The translations under genes and the position numbers were made by a program. The notes under the pieces were generated by a model. The model was not told the origin of the DNA, ran no database searches, and saw only the letters and a list, made by a program, of their open reading frames with translations. Positions 1 to 8,766 of a DNA stretch of 64,000 nt are shown piece after piece (positions within the stretch are counted from its first letter, which is position 1; each line of letters opens with the position of its first letter). Source of the stretch: Lachnospiraceae bacterium (lineage in GTDB: Bacteria > Bacillota > Clostridia > Lachnospirales > Lachnospiraceae); contig CAJTDX010000001.1 of assembly GCA_910575155.1 (NCBI GenBank), positions 124,001 through 188,000 of the forward strand. Direction: 5' to 3'.

Positions 1-77
1 TCCGCTAAGGCAACGTTAAACTGTGAAATCCCCATAGCAGCTACCAGCAATACCGCAATCAGCTTCTTTGATCTCAT
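1..77 (-). CDS. Secreted protein, N-terminal fragment (signal peptide only)
   Basis: Only the first 25 codons are inside the window; the gene runs off the left edge. The start ATG at 77 is preceded by a good ribosome binding site (AAAGGAG). The peptide begins MRSKKLIAVLLVAAMG and continues to an ALA motif: a short basic N-region, a hydrophobic core and an A-x-A-like cleavage site, so this is a Sec signal peptide. Nothing of the mature protein is visible, so its function cannot be named. Confidence 0.6.
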   Translation of the reverse strand, partial: MRSKKLIAVLLVAAMGISQFNVALA

Positions 78-181
78 AAACAGGGGCTCCTTTCTGAATC
101 TGTTTTATTCACAAGTGATTATAACATCATATTACCCGGATAGCAACCAGTGAACATTTGAATTTTTGTGGAATTTTAAAG

Positions 182-210
182 ACAAGCCCCCATATTTTAT
201 GGGGGCTTGT
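182..210 (-). terminator. Rho-independent terminator of hpf
   Basis: A perfect 10-bp inverted repeat (ACAAGCCCCC / GGGGGCTTGT) with a 9-nt loop begins 2 nt past the hpf stop codon and is followed on the minus strand by a T-rich stretch (CTTTAAAATT). Confidence 0.85.
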
Positions 211-212
211 CC

Positions 213-740
213 TCAGAATTCCGGTTCAATCAGACCGTATGTACTTCCTTTTCTCTTATAAACAACATTCACCTGCTCTGTCTCTGCATTTTGGAACACA
301 AAAAAATTATGACCCAACAGCTCCATCTGCACACAGGCGTCCTCCGGATACATCGGCTTCATGCCGAAGCGCTTGGTACGTATGATCTTAACGTCTTCAT
401 CGTCTTCCACTTCTTTATCAATATATTCCTTCTGGAAATTAGGCGCTGACTGCTTCTGATCCACAATTTTGTTCTTATATTTCTTCAACTGCCGTTCAAT
501 GACTTCTTCCACCAGATCTATAGAAACATACATATCATTGCTAACCTGCTCTGAACGGATAATGTTACCTTTTACCGGAATGGTAACTTCAATCTTCTGG
601 CGTTCCTTTTCTACGCTCAAGGTTACGAGAATGTCAGTATCCGGAGTAAAATATCTCTCTAATTTAGATAATTTATCCTCAACTGCCTGTTTTAAGCCTG
701 CGGTCACTTCAATATTTTTTCCACTGATTGTAATCTGCAT
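213..740 (-). CDS. hpf: Ribosome hibernation promoting factor, long form
   Basis: A 175-residue cytoplasmic protein that dimerises 70S ribosomes into inactive 100S particles in stationary phase or stress. The N-terminal ~95 residues are the S30AE/YfiA-like domain (starts MQITISGKNIEVT, with KLERYF). A charged linker (KEVEDDEDVKIIRTKRF) leads to the C-terminal dimerisation domain with the family signature GHNFFVFQNAETEQVNVVYK. The length matches the long HPF of Firmicutes. A TTG nine bases upstream is in frame, but the AAGGGGG ribosome binding site is best spaced for the ATG at 740. Single-gene unit with its own promoter and terminator. Confidence 0.95.
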   Translation of the reverse strand: MQITISGKNIEVTAGLKQAVEDKLSKLERYFTPDTDILVTLSVEKERQKIEVTIPVKGNIIRSEQVSNDMYVSIDLVEEVIERQLKKYKNKIVDQKQSAPNFQKEYIDKEVEDDEDVKIIRTKRFGMKPMYPEDACVQMELLGHNFFVFQNAETEQVNVVYKRKGSTYGLIEPEF

Positions 741-781
741 GGTGTCCAACCCCCTTGATGTTTATTTTTCTGAATATAGGT

Positions 782-810
782 ATTATAGCATACTTGTCTT
801 TTCAATACAA
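782..810 (-). promoter_or_regulatory. Sigma-A-type promoter for hpf
   Basis: On the minus strand TTGTAT (805-810) and TATAAT (782-787) are separated by 17 nt. A TG one base before the -10 makes it an extended -10 element. It lies about 40 nt upstream of the hpf start. Confidence 0.65.
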
Positions 811-831
811 TAAATCTCTGCGGAAATTTTC

Positions 832-860
832 TTGACATTTCAAGGGCCTGGTAATAGTAT
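832..860 (+). promoter_or_regulatory. Sigma-A-type promoter for the SDR gene
   Basis: TTGACA (832-837) and TAGTAT (855-860) with a 17-nt spacer, 26 nt upstream of the SDR start codon. The ribosome binding site AAAGGAG follows at 871-877. Confidence 0.65.
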
Positions 861-886
861 ATCCTCAACGAAAGGAGTACCTGTCT

Positions 887-1621
887 ATGAAACAAGAAAT
901 TGCCTTTATTACCGGCGCTTCCCGCGGAATCGGACGCGCCATTGCCACAGCATTCGCCGGAGCGGGATTTGCTCTCGCCATCAATTGCCAAAATTCTTCC
1001 CAGGCACTGGAACAGCTTGCGGCAGATCTTACGAAAACATACCATGTACCCTGCATTACCCTCGTGGGTGACATTGGAAGAGAAAATTTCGTGAAAAATG
1101 CCTTCTATATTATAGAGGAAAAGCTGGGACCTGTCTCTGTCCTAATCAACAATGCCGGCATCTCACAGATCGGCCTGCTCACAGATCTGAGCCTGGAAGA
1201 CTGGAACCGCGTCATTCAGACGAATCTGACCTCTGTGTTCTGCTGCTGTAAATATGCCGTTCCCTCTATGGTGCGCAGACAAGCCGGCAAAATCTTAAAT
1301 ATTTCTTCTGTCTGGGGCAGCGTCGGCGCTTCCTGTGAAGTGGCATATTCGGCGTCAAAAGGCGGCGTCAACGCATTCACCCGCGCTCTGGCAAAAGAAC
1401 TGGCGCCCAGCAATATCTCTGTAAACGCCATTGCCTGCGGCGTCATTGATACGCAGATGAATCAGTGCTTTTCCCGGGAAGAACAGACAAGTCTTGCCCA
1501 GGAAATTCCGGCGGGGCGTTTCGGCGCTCCTGAAGAAGCGGCGGAACTTGCACTGTCTCTGGCGTCGGCGCCCTCCTATCTGACGGGACAAATTATCACG
1601 CTGGACGGAGGATGGCAATAA
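887..1621 (+). CDS. SDR-family NAD(P)-dependent oxidoreductase (FabG/YmfI-like)
   Basis: 244-residue classical short-chain dehydrogenase. The cofactor loop TGASRGIG is at residues 9-16, NNAG at 88-91, and the catalytic Ser141, Tyr154 and Lys158 (YSASK) are present; it ends with the family signature TLDGGW. Best overall resemblance is to 3-oxoacyl-ACP reductase FabG. It is not among fatty-acid synthesis genes, however, and solitary FabG-like genes in Firmicutes include YmfI, the EF-P 5-aminopentanone reductase. Either activity is possible, so the substrate is left open. Monocistronic, with its own promoter. Confidence 0.85.
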   Translation: MKQEIAFITGASRGIGRAIATAFAGAGFALAINCQNSSQALEQLAADLTKTYHVPCITLVGDIGRENFVKNAFYIIEEKLGPVSVLINNAGISQIGLLTDLSLEDWNRVIQTNLTSVFCCCKYAVPSMVRRQAGKILNISSVWGSVGASCEVAYSASKGGVNAFTRALAKELAPSNISVNAIACGVIDTQMNQCFSREEQTSLAQEIPAGRFGAPEEAAELALSLASAPSYLTGQIITLDGGWQ

Positions 1622-1733
1622 ATACGCATTTGTGAATTGTATATGAGTTTTGCATATTTCCATTATTTTCCACTTATTTTTTCGTAAAATATTGGTAGTA
1701 CATTTGTCTTATTTTACTGCAGAGGAATATTTT

Positions 1734-2093
1734 ATGAAATTTACAACCAGACTGGAAAATCTTTTGGAAGAACGGAATCTTACCCAAAAATTCTTATCTA
1801 CAGAACTGAATATTGCTCCCTCCACATTAAATGGATATTTGCGCCAAAACCGGGAACCGGATTTTGATACTTTAATTAATCTGGCTAATTTTTTCGGTGT
1901 GTCCATAGATTATCTGCTTGGCATCACCAATATCCGGAATCCTTATATTCTTAACGGCTGTTATGATGATAACGAAGAGGATCTGCTGGAAACTTACCGC
2001 GCTCTGGGTCCGCTGGAACAGGACTATTTACTGAAACAGGCGCATATTTACTGCCAGCATGATTTGGATGTTACTCCGCCAAAGAAGAAATAA
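1734..2093 (+). CDS. XRE-family helix-turn-helix regulator, first of a tandem pair
   Basis: 119-residue putative DNA-binding protein. Residues 1-65 form an HTH_3/Cro-CI domain: TQKFLSTELNIAPSTLNGYL is the helix-turn-helix, followed by REPDFDTLINLANFFGVSIDYLLG. The C-terminal ~45 residues (DLLETYRALGPLEQDYLLKQ) resemble a short helical oligomerisation tail. The ATG at 1734 was chosen over an upstream in-frame start because GAGGAATA sits just ahead of it and homology to the next gene begins there. Paralogous to the gene at 2205. No linked toxin, phage or transporter gene suggests a target. Confidence 0.85.
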   Translation: MKFTTRLENLLEERNLTQKFLSTELNIAPSTLNGYLRQNREPDFDTLINLANFFGVSIDYLLGITNIRNPYILNGCYDDNEEDLLETYRALGPLEQDYLLKQAHIYCQHDLDVTPPKKK

Positions 2094-2100
2094 TGTATTC

Positions 2101-2133
2101 AATACGCATAGCCGCATCCTCGCTATGCGTATT
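2101..2133 (+). terminator. Terminator between the two XRE genes
   Basis: A perfect 12-bp stem (AATACGCATAGC / GCTATGCGTATT) with a 9-nt loop, followed by TTCATTT. It lies 8 nt after the first regulator's stop codon and separates transcription of the two paralogues. Confidence 0.75.
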
Positions 2134-2204
2134 TTCATTTATGTGCGGGTATACTTCTATTAGAATAAATATAATTTAATTTTATTTTAATGGGAGGTAG
2201 CTTC

Positions 2205-2555
2205 ATGGATTTCCATGTCCGTCTTGAAAATCTTGTCGAAGAAAAGAATGTTACGCAAAAGCAGCTGTCTATGGAACTGCACATTGCATCTACCACATTA
2301 AGCGGATATATAAACAATCACAGAGAACCGGATTTCAGCACCCTGATTCGTATGGCGCATTATTTTGACGTATCTACGGATTATCTTCTGGGTCTTAGTG
2401 ATGAGAAGAAACCCGTACCCTCCTCTTTAAATTCTTCTGAAGGCGCGCTGATTCATATCTACCGCTCGCTGGTTCCGGAACGTCAGGATCTACTCATGGA
2501 ACAGGCAAAATTCTATCAGTGGCTGACTTCTAAAAATCCAACGGACGGCAAATAG
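2205..2555 (+). CDS. XRE-family helix-turn-helix regulator, second of a tandem pair
   Basis: 116-residue protein colinear with the preceding gene: both begin with an F-x-RLENL-x-EE-N-TQK pattern and share REPDF-TLI and DYLLG, so this is a tandem duplication. The start at 2205 follows GGGAGG at 2192-2197. The C-terminal tail (LIHIYRSLVPERQDLLMEQ) matches the paralogue's tail in pattern but not in identity, so the effector-sensing part may have diverged. Target unknown. Confidence 0.85.
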   Translation: MDFHVRLENLVEEKNVTQKQLSMELHIASTTLSGYINNHREPDFSTLIRMAHYFDVSTDYLLGLSDEKKPVPSSLNSSEGALIHIYRSLVPERQDLLMEQAKFYQWLTSKNPTDGK

Positions 2556-2603
2556 AATACGAAATGGGACTATCAGACAATCCCCTTTCGTATTCTATTT
2601 GCC
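2547..2603. terminator. Bidirectional terminator between converging XRE and greA genes
   Basis: A long inverted repeat with outer arms GGCAAATAGAATACGAAA and TTTCGTATTCTATTTGCC and an inner GGGA/TCCC. It overlaps the last codons of the XRE gene and ends 11 nt before the greA stop. It has no long T tract, so termination strength is uncertain. Confidence 0.55.
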
Positions 2604-2614
2604 AATATGCCGCG

Positions 2615-3118
2615 CTAAAAACCCCGAATCGCATCATTTTCATCTTCAGACGTGTTTTCAATTTTCTTTATTACAATATAATAACTGTACGAGTCATTGA
2701 CCTTAATCTGAACCCGTTCCCCTGCCCTGCGTCCCAGAATGGCTTTTCCGATTGGCGATTCTGTGCTGATGAGATTTTTCATGGAATTTCCCCGGATCGA
2801 AGTTACAAGACGAAACACCTGCTCCTCCTCGTCCTCCTCAAAATATACCGTAACTGTATTGTTAATTCCCACTTCATCCTCTTTGGAAACGTCTGAGACA
2901 ATTTCTGCTGTTTTGAGCATACGTTCCAGATAACGGATCCTGCTTTCATTCTTATTTTTATCTTTTTTCGCTGCATGATATTCAAAATTCTCGCTTAAAT
3001 CTCCATGCGCTCTGGCTTCTTTCACCGCTTCAATCGCTTCCCTGCGAACCACAAGCTTACGATATTCAATCTCTTCTTCGATCTTTTTCACATCACTTTT
3101 CGTCAATCGTTCTCTCAT
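2615..3118 (-). CDS. greA: Transcription elongation factor GreA
   Basis: 167-residue factor that enters the secondary channel of RNA polymerase and stimulates cleavage of backtracked RNA. The N-terminal coiled coil (residues ~1-80) carries the family pattern AHGDLSENFEYHAAK, including the acidic D and E residues at the tip. The C-terminal FKBP-like domain contains ISTESPIGKAILGRRAGE. It is slightly longer than the usual ~158 residues because of an acidic insertion (FEEDEEEQV) and tail. Monocistronic, convergent with the XRE gene. Confidence 0.93.
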   Translation of the reverse strand: MRERLTKSDVKKIEEEIEYRKLVVRREAIEAVKEARAHGDLSENFEYHAAKKDKNKNESRIRYLERMLKTAEIVSDVSKEDEVGINNTVTVYFEEDEEEQVFRLVTSIRGNSMKNLISTESPIGKAILGRRAGERVQIKVNDSYSYYIVIKKIENTSEDENDAIRGF

Positions 3119-3334
3119 TTTCTTTACCTTCCTTAATTAATAGTCTCTCCGGGCAGCAAAAGCCCTTCCAGATCCCTTCTATATATGTCTGTTTTGTAAA
3201 TATAAAGAAAAACTTAAGAAATCTTTAGATTTTTGTCTATGATTTATTAAGTTTTTCGTTCTATACTGCTAGCTGTAGTGATAAACATTCTTATTTCGTT
3301 TACATTAACAGAACTTATAGAAAGGAATGCCGAC

Positions 3335-5995
3335 ATGAAATCCATTTTATCTTACAAAAGCACACCATGCAACTCTCAAAAAAATATCGCTGTATGGATG
3401 TATCCTGCCGCGCTGCTGCTCCTGATCCTTGCCTGCGTCTGCCCCGTGCTGTCCCAAAACGCTCTGTTCGGTTCTGAAGGAGACTGGTTCAGTCAGCACG
3501 TTGCGATTGCAGAACAATACCGCACTGCTTTTTATGAAACCGGAAAAATTCTTCCTGACTGGCTTCCCTTAGGGGGCGGCTGCAACAGCTACGATTTCTC
3601 CTATTATGGATTTCTGCGACCGGACGTACTGCTTTCTTTTTTACTGCCAAACGTGCCTATGACATATATAATTTCCGGCTATGCCGTTTTCGGCCTTGCC
3701 GCGGGAACCCTGCTCTGCTACTTTTGGCTGAAACGTCATGTGCAGTTTTCCTTCTTTGCTTTTGTGGGCGCCATACTTTATGCGTGCGCCGCTTGTTTTT
3801 ACCACACGCATCATCAGATTATGTTTGTAAACTATATGCCCTTTCTCATCCTTGCACTGTGGGGAACCGAAACGCTGATTCAGAAGGGACGTTTCGCACT
3901 GCTGGTTCTTTCCCTGCTTATGGTATGCCTACACAGCTACTACTTTGCCCCTGCCGTTCTTGTGGTGTGCCTGGTATATTTCCTGTACTGTCTGGCAAAA
4001 GAACAGAATCTGCACGGTTTTGGCGGCTGGTTTAAAAAAGCAGATTTCCGGCGCTGGTTTCCGGTAACATGCAAATTTGCCGCTTCTATAATATTGGCAA
4101 TTGGCATGGCGGCAATCCTTCTCATCCCCACCGGGCTGGATTTGCTCTCTACCTCCAAAGACGCCGGAACGCCCGCGTCTTTATCCGACATTTTTTCTGT
4201 GAACCTGAATTTAAACAGTCTGCTGTACCATCCCTATGGCTGCGGGCTGACTGTCCTCTGCCTGTATACGCTGTTATTGAGCATCCGGCGAACACGCACG
4301 CGCTTGCTGAGCGTCTTTCTTCTGCTGTGTCTGACCGTGAATACCTGCGCTTACCTGCTCAGCGGCCTGCTCTACGTTCGTTATAAAGTATTAATTCCGC
4401 TGGTTCCGCTGCTGCTTATGCTGTGTGCCGCAACTTTGGAAGCGCTGTTTACCGGCAGGGAACGGCACAGCCTGATTCTGGGACTGCTGTGCCTGACTCC
4501 CGCCATATTTTCAAAATATTCTCTAGGAATCCTTGCAGACAGTTTATGGCTCCTGTTTTCTTTTTCCCTGATCCATTTTGGAAAACGCCGCGCTCTGCAC
4601 AGATACTGCAGTTCTCTTTCACGGTCCGGGACTGCCGCCTCACGCAGAATACTTCCACTGTTTTTAATCCTGTGCGCGCCCTCCCTTTGTATTTCTGACG
4701 GCTTACGCCAGCATGAAGATTATGTCTATGCCTTAGATAAACGCCAGTTATCGGTTTACCGGGAAGACGTTCCTGTACTGGACGCCATAAATACCGATCC
4801 GAACTACCGCTTTGAATGTCTTTCTGAACCGTTTGTCAATGTAAATACGCAGCCCCTGCCAAAATTAGGGCGCACCTCTATGTATTCCTCAGTAACAGAC
4901 AAACATTATGCCGATTTTTATTACAATACCATGAGAAACCCCATCCGCATCCGCAACCGGGTGGCTCTGATGACGGATGCCAATCCTTTTTTTTCCTACC
5001 TCATGGGAATCCGTTATATACAGACAAACCGCGAACTTCTGCCGCTGGGCTACTCGCCCATTAAAGCAGCGGACTCCAATATTCTGGCTGAAAATCCAAA
5101 CGTGCTCCCTATTGCATACACCAGCAATTCTTTTATGACAGAGAACGAATTTCAAAAACTGGATTTCCCGTATACTCTGGAAGCGCTTACAAAGTACACC
5201 ATCATACCGGAAGAAGAAACAAACAGGGTTCTGTCTGTGACAAAAAATGCTTTTATGAAGTCCTCTCAAATACATGAACTTTCTCCAGAGGAACTTCATC
5301 TGACAGATCTTTCCCGCAACAGACGCTCTTCACAGGCAGAAACAGAGCTGACGCTTCCCCTTCCATCTGATTTGAAAAGCCGGCTGCTGATTATCACTGC
5401 AGAAGTTGCTTCCTCCGGAAACGAAGTAGTCGTAGACATTAACCAGATACGAAATAAACGTTCCGGCAGCGATGCGCCTTACCCCAATCATAATGACACT
5501 TTTACCTGGATTATCTCCTCCAATAATGTCATTCAAAATCTCAGCATCCGCATGTCTGCGGGAGATTATACACTCTCTCGATGGAAGGTATGGAGCATGG
5601 ATACACATACCTGGGGAAACAATACTATAAGGCCATTACAGAATCAGGAAATGAACCCGGTTTCCTCTGAAAAACAACCCGGCGCTTACGGAACTACGCT
5701 GTTAAACGCTACGGCAGCTCTGGATCAGCCAGGATATTTTACCACCAGTCTGCCCTGCCGCAAAGGTTACAAGGCATATGTAAACGGCAAAGAAACAGCT
5801 ATTTCCAGGGTGAATCAGACATTCATCGGTATTCCACTGGAATCCGGAACCTGCCAGATCACTCTTGTCTACTGCCCTCCGGGTAAAATAATTTCCTGCT
5901 GGATCAGTCTGCTGTCCCTGTTACTATTTATCGGCTGGGAACTTTCTTTCAGATGCAAACATTCGGCAAGACACGCTCATCCTCTGCGTGTCTGA
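3335..5995 (+). CDS. YfhO-family polytopic membrane protein (putative GT-C-type glycosyltransferase)
   Basis: 886 residues. A transmembrane segment lies near residues 20-40, a periplasm-facing loop follows (GDWFSQHVAIAEQYR), then roughly ten more hydrophobic helices to ~residue 430. A large extracytoplasmic region (~440-850) follows, and a last helix near the C-terminus is followed by a basic tail. This layout, with the early acidic loop, fits the YfhO family (PF09586), whose members are GT-C-like and are implicated in glycosylating cell-surface polymers such as lipoteichoic acid. The start at 3335 follows AGAAAGGA; an in-frame start at 3278 lacks a site. Substrate unknown. Confidence 0.8.
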   Translation: MKSILSYKSTPCNSQKNIAVWMYPAALLLLILACVCPVLSQNALFGSEGDWFSQHVAIAEQYRTAFYETGKILPDWLPLGGGCNSYDFSYYGFLRPDVLLSFLLPNVPMTYIISGYAVFGLAAGTLLCYFWLKRHVQFSFFAFVGAILYACAACFYHTHHQIMFVNYMPFLILALWGTETLIQKGRFALLVLSLLMVCLHSYYFAPAVLVVCLVYFLYCLAKEQNLHGFGGWFKKADFRRWFPVTCKFAASIILAIGMAAILLIPTGLDLLSTSKDAGTPASLSDIFSVNLNLNSLLYHPYGCGLTVLCLYTLLLSIRRTRTRLLSVFLLLCLTVNTCAYLLSGLLYVRYKVLIPLVPLLLMLCAATLEALFTGRERHSLILGLLCLTPAIFSKYSLGILADSLWLLFSFSLIHFGKRRALHRYCSSLSRSGTAASRRILPLFLILCAPSLCISDGLRQHEDYVYALDKRQLSVYREDVPVLDAINTDPNYRFECLSEPFVNVNTQPLPKLGRTSMYSSVTDKHYADFYYNTMRNPIRIRNRVALMTDANPFFSYLMGIRYIQTNRELLPLGYSPIKAADSNILAENPNVLPIAYTSNSFMTENEFQKLDFPYTLEALTKYTIIPEEETNRVLSVTKNAFMKSSQIHELSPEELHLTDLSRNRRSSQAETELTLPLPSDLKSRLLIITAEVASSGNEVVVDINQIRNKRSGSDAPYPNHNDTFTWIISSNNVIQNLSIRMSAGDYTLSRWKVWSMDTHTWGNNTIRPLQNQEMNPVSSEKQPGAYGTTLLNATAALDQPGYFTTSLPCRKGYKAYVNGKETAISRVNQTFIGIPLESGTCQITLVYCPPGKIISCWISLLSLLLFIGWELSFRCKHSARHAHPLRV

Positions 5996-5999
5996 CCGA
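5962..5999. terminator. Possible terminator at the end of the YfhO gene
   Basis: An 8-bp perfect stem (AGACACGC / GCGTGTCT) extended by outer pairs (TTCGG / CCGAA) overlaps the YfhO stop codon in the gap before the converging chemoreceptor gene. There is no clear T tract on either strand, so this is tentative. Confidence 0.35.
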
Positions 6000-6021
6000 A
6001 ATAAACATTCTGGCGCCGCAT

Positions 6022-7752
6022 TTATAATTGAAAGAATTTCATTTCCTCGTCGATCTGGTCTGATAATCTCTTGAGATTGTTTGCCGCCTCCAGCAGCATA
6101 CTGGTGGTTGCCCCTAACTCTTCCATGGAAGCTGTAGTCTCCTGCGCTGAGGCTGCATTTTCCTGGGAAAGCGCAGAAAGATTTTCAATTACATCCACCA
6201 CTGTCTTACGGGAATCATCACAGACTCTTGTACGTTCTTCAATCATGCCTGTATCCTCCCTGGAACTGTTGATTCCATGCTCCACTTCTGCAAAATGCTT
6301 CTGAGTGGCCTCAAGCTTCTCGCGCTGCTCTGAAATTATCGTCTCTACCTCCTGCATAACCTTTACGGTCATGTCTGATTCCGTAAGCAGTGCTGCGATA
6401 ACATCTGTAATGATCTGCGCAGACTGGCTGGATTCGTCGGCAAGCTTCTGAATTTCCGAGGCGACCACCGCAAATCCTTTTCCAAATTCTCCCGCCTTTG
6501 CCGCCTCAATACTGGCATTTAATGATAAGAGGGAGGTCTGGTCTGCAATGGTGGAAATAATTTCCACCGCCTCCTGAATCTTCTGTGCAGATTCATTGGT
6601 GGCATAAACCTGCGCTCCAATCTTTTGGATTGCCTGATTCGTCCTGTCTGTAGATTCCGCAAGATGCTGCATAATTTCTGCCGACGTATCTCCGGCCTGT
6701 TTCATGGTAATGGAAGTCGTATTCAGCTTCTCCACGCCTCCTGCAATATGTTCAATCATAGATCCCATATCCATAATCTGTCCGGAAGCATGTTCAATCT
6801 CCTCTGCCTGAGTGGAAGCGCCCTCTGAAATCTCTCCCACGGCTCTGCCAATCTCTCCTGCGTTGGTATTTACCCGCTCCGCCATTTCATCCAGCAAATG
6901 TCCTGATTCCATAAGCTCGCCGGATGACTTCTGAATATTGCAGAGAATGTCTGACAGTTCCGTCACCAGGTAGTCAAGCGCTCTGGCGCTCTTGCCGAGC
7001 TCATCCTGCCTCTTCTTCAATTGCGGATTAATTGTGATATGGAGATTTCCGGCGGCAAGTTCTTCAATTACGTTCTCTTCCATTTGAATTGCTTTGCCAA
7101 TTCTCCTTGCAAACCAGATTACAACCACGGTACCCAAAGCAATAATAACCAGACTCATGATCACAACCTTTGAAATTCCACTGTAAATATACTGGCGGAT
7201 GCCGCTGCTCGGCTCGCCCGCAAATATCATTCCTACAATGGTTCCGTCTGCATTTTTCATGGGCGCATAATAACAGAAATAATCCTGTCCGCTTAACTGA
7301 AGATCCATGTCTGTAAAACTCTGCCCCTTCTCTAAAACCATTGATTTCACATGGTCTGCCGCCTGGGTCCCCACTATATGCTCGCCCGTATTCTGGTCTT
7401 TGAGCGTCGTTACTCTGCGCACATCACCGTAGAACAGGGTAATATCAATTTGAGACTGCTCTGAAAAAGTCTCAAAGTAAGACAGTTTTTCTAAAATATT
7501 CTCTTCTCCCTTATAAAGCGTTTCCCCTTCCAGATAAAAATCTCCCTCGTCCAATGCGTTTAAAGCCTGCATGACTCCGTCTACTGTGTCTGCCAGGCGT
7601 TTAAGCGCCTCGTCTTCCATTCCCAGTCTTATAATTCTCGCCGAGTACACCGTACCCACGATTACTAGCGTCAGCAGTGGAATCAGGGTAATTGCCAGAA
7701 TTTTATTCATAATATTGAACCTGACCCTGGTGGCTCCATTCTTTTTTTCCAT
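6022..7752 (-). CDS. Methyl-accepting chemotaxis protein with a single Cache-type sensor
   Basis: 576-residue chemoreceptor. TM1 is at ~14-36, an extracellular sensor at ~37-190 carries a PDC/Cache-like motif ([20 protein letters not shown]), TM2 is at ~195-215 and a HAMP domain follows (~215-270). A long coiled-coil signalling domain has the conserved hairpin tip [20 protein letters not shown] followed by [14 protein letters not shown]. It should cluster at the cell pole and control CheA. Ligand unknown. It fits with the flagellin and FliD genes at 44-46.6 kb as evidence of motility. No CheW-binding pentapeptide tail is seen. Confidence 0.93.
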   Translation of the reverse strand: MEKKNGATRVRFNIMNKILAITLIPLLTLVIVGTVYSARIIRLGMEDEALKRLADTVDGVMQALNALDEGDFYLEGETLYKGEENILEKLSYFETFSEQSQIDITLFYGDVRRVTTLKDQNTGEHIVGTQAADHVKSMVLEKGQSFTDMDLQLSGQDYFCYYAPMKNADGTIVGMIFAGEPSSGIRQYIYSGISKVVIMSLVIIALGTVVVIWFARRIGKAIQMEENVIEELAAGNLHITINPQLKKRQDELGKSARALDYLVTELSDILCNIQKSSGELMESGHLLDEMAERVNTNAGEIGRAVGEISEGASTQAEEIEHASGQIMDMGSMIEHIAGGVEKLNTTSITMKQAGDTSAEIMQHLAESTDRTNQAIQKIGAQVYATNESAQKIQEAVEIISTIADQTSLLSLNASIEAAKAGEFGKGFAVVASEIQKLADESSQSAQIITDVIAALLTESDMTVKVMQEVETIISEQREKLEATQKHFAEVEHGINSSREDTGMIEERTRVCDDSRKTVVDVIENLSALSQENAASAQETTASMEELGATTSMLLEAANNLKRLSDQIDEEMKFFQL

Positions 7753-7875
7753 AACCTCTTTCCCTCCTTCTTCTTCTGTTCCAACGGTTCCTGTTTCCTA
7801 TATTAAAATTATACCAAAAATTTAACAACTGCACCATGATAAAATACATTTTATACAAAACAAATCATTTCATGA

Positions 7876-8487
7876 TCAAATTGCTTCAATCCATTTCCGA
7901 AGCTCCAGCATCTTGCTGTCAATTTGCTGGATGGCATTGGCATACTCCTTAAGCTCCCTTCCAATATTTTTTGCCTCGCAGTTTTCTTTTTTATATTGAA
8001 GCTGATAATCAAGCCCTGCCCAGTAATCCATGGCTGCCGTCCGCAGCTGAACTTCCATTTTAATCCAATATACTTCTGCCTGAAAGGAAATGGGCACCAA
8101 AAATATCAGATGAAGGCTGCGGTATCCGCTCTTCTTTGGCTTCTTAATATAGTCTTTTTTCTTTAAGAGCCTCATATCCTTCTGGGCACAGAGCATTTCT
8201 GCAATCTGATAAAGATCGTCTGTATAAGTACACACTGCGCGGATTCCCACCATATCATTGATATGCTCCCTGACAGCCTGAGGATTTTCCGGAAGCTCCT
8301 TGCGTTTCAGCTTTGCCGCAATACTGTCATAAGATTTGATACGGCTGGACATGCTGTGGATTACTTTCCTTCCAAAACGCATTCCAAGTTCTGCATTGAT
8401 GATTTGCAGCTTTGCTTTCATCAGACTGATCCCGCACTCACACTTGACAATAAATTCCTCCTGCTGCAAATATTCCCTTAAATCCAT
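7876..8487 (-). CDS. Small alarmone synthetase (RelQ/SAS1-type, RelA/SpoT synthetase domain)
   Basis: 203-residue stand-alone (p)ppGpp synthetase. Visible motifs: RIKSYDSIAAKLKRK (ATP/GTP region), DMVGIRAVCTYTDDLYQIAE (RelA_SpoT signature), KPKKSGYRSLHLIF (substrate loop) and EVQLRTAAMDYWAGLDYQL. No HD hydrolase, TGS or ACT domain is present, so it can only make alarmone. The ATG at 8487 follows AAGGAGGAAAGA; 18 codons of upstream open frame have no such site. The upstream region carries a dispersed repeat (8611-8704). Probably a single-gene unit. Confidence 0.9.
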   Translation of the reverse strand: MDLREYLQQEEFIVKCECGISLMKAKLQIINAELGMRFGRKVIHSMSSRIKSYDSIAAKLKRKELPENPQAVREHINDMVGIRAVCTYTDDLYQIAEMLCAQKDMRLLKKKDYIKKPKKSGYRSLHLIFLVPISFQAEVYWIKMEVQLRTAAMDYWAGLDYQLQYKKENCEAKNIGRELKEYANAIQQIDSKMLELRKWIEAI

Positions 8488-8582
8488 TCTTTCCTCCTTA
8501 TTTGAAATAGTTTTAAACGAAACACGGACGGATTTCCTCATTTTTTATGAGCGCGTTGATGTCTTTGCTGATAAGAGAACAA

Positions 8583-8605
8583 AGAATCCTGCTCTGCAGG
8601 ATTCT
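8583..8605. repeat. Perfect 10-bp inverted repeat upstream of the alarmone synthetase gene
   Basis: AGAATCCTGC (8583-8592) and GCAGGATTCT (8596-8605) flank a 3-nt loop, immediately beside the dispersed repeat. It can form a stable hairpin on either strand, but no T tract follows. Confidence 0.6.
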
Positions 8606-8610
8606 CCGCC

Positions 8611-8704
8611 TGCGGCGGGTCGCTTTAGCGGCATATTTCTTTTCCGCCGCAGTGCGATCATTATTTTTTATTTTATAGGGAATCCGAAGGAATTTCCTAT
8701 AAAA
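8611..8704 (-). repeat. Dispersed intergenic repeat, copy A (full)
   Basis: About 94 bp nearly identical to 61007-61096 and sharing a 43-bp core with 24217-24259. It contains two internal palindromes: a GC-rich one (GCGGCGG ... CCGCCGC enclosing CGCTTTAGCG) and an AT-rich one (TATAGG ... CCTATA enclosing AATCCGAAGGAATT). It lies just past the terminator of the minus-strand gene at 8767 and before the promoter region of the alarmone synthetase. Strand is assigned by the flanking genes, since all three copies have the same orientation relative to transcription. Confidence 0.85.
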
Positions 8705-8706
8705 CA

Positions 8707-8759
8707 AGAAACAGCCCGGTATCTTCCCATTATGGAAAAAGATGCCGGACTGTGTTTCT
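8707..8759 (-). terminator. Terminator of the galM-nth-DUF1015 operon
   Basis: A long imperfect hairpin (AGAAACA / TGTTTCT outer arms, CCGG and ATCTT inner arms) starts just past the DUF1015 stop codon. The minus-strand tail is TTGTTTTAT. The dispersed repeat begins immediately after. Confidence 0.75.
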
Positions 8760-8766
8760 CGCAGGC

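Noticed and set aside
887-1621. Assigning the SDR gene as fabG of fatty-acid synthesis
   Set aside because: No other fab genes are adjacent and the FabG-like family includes YmfI, so only the family call is kept.
8513-8707. Open frame on the minus strand through repeat copy A, rich in Arg/Lys (NDRTAAEKKYAAKATRRR)
   Set aside because: It is created by the dispersed repeat and has no ribosome binding site. A second frame (MIALRRKRNMP) is shared by all three copies but ends differently in each, so these are not treated as genes.
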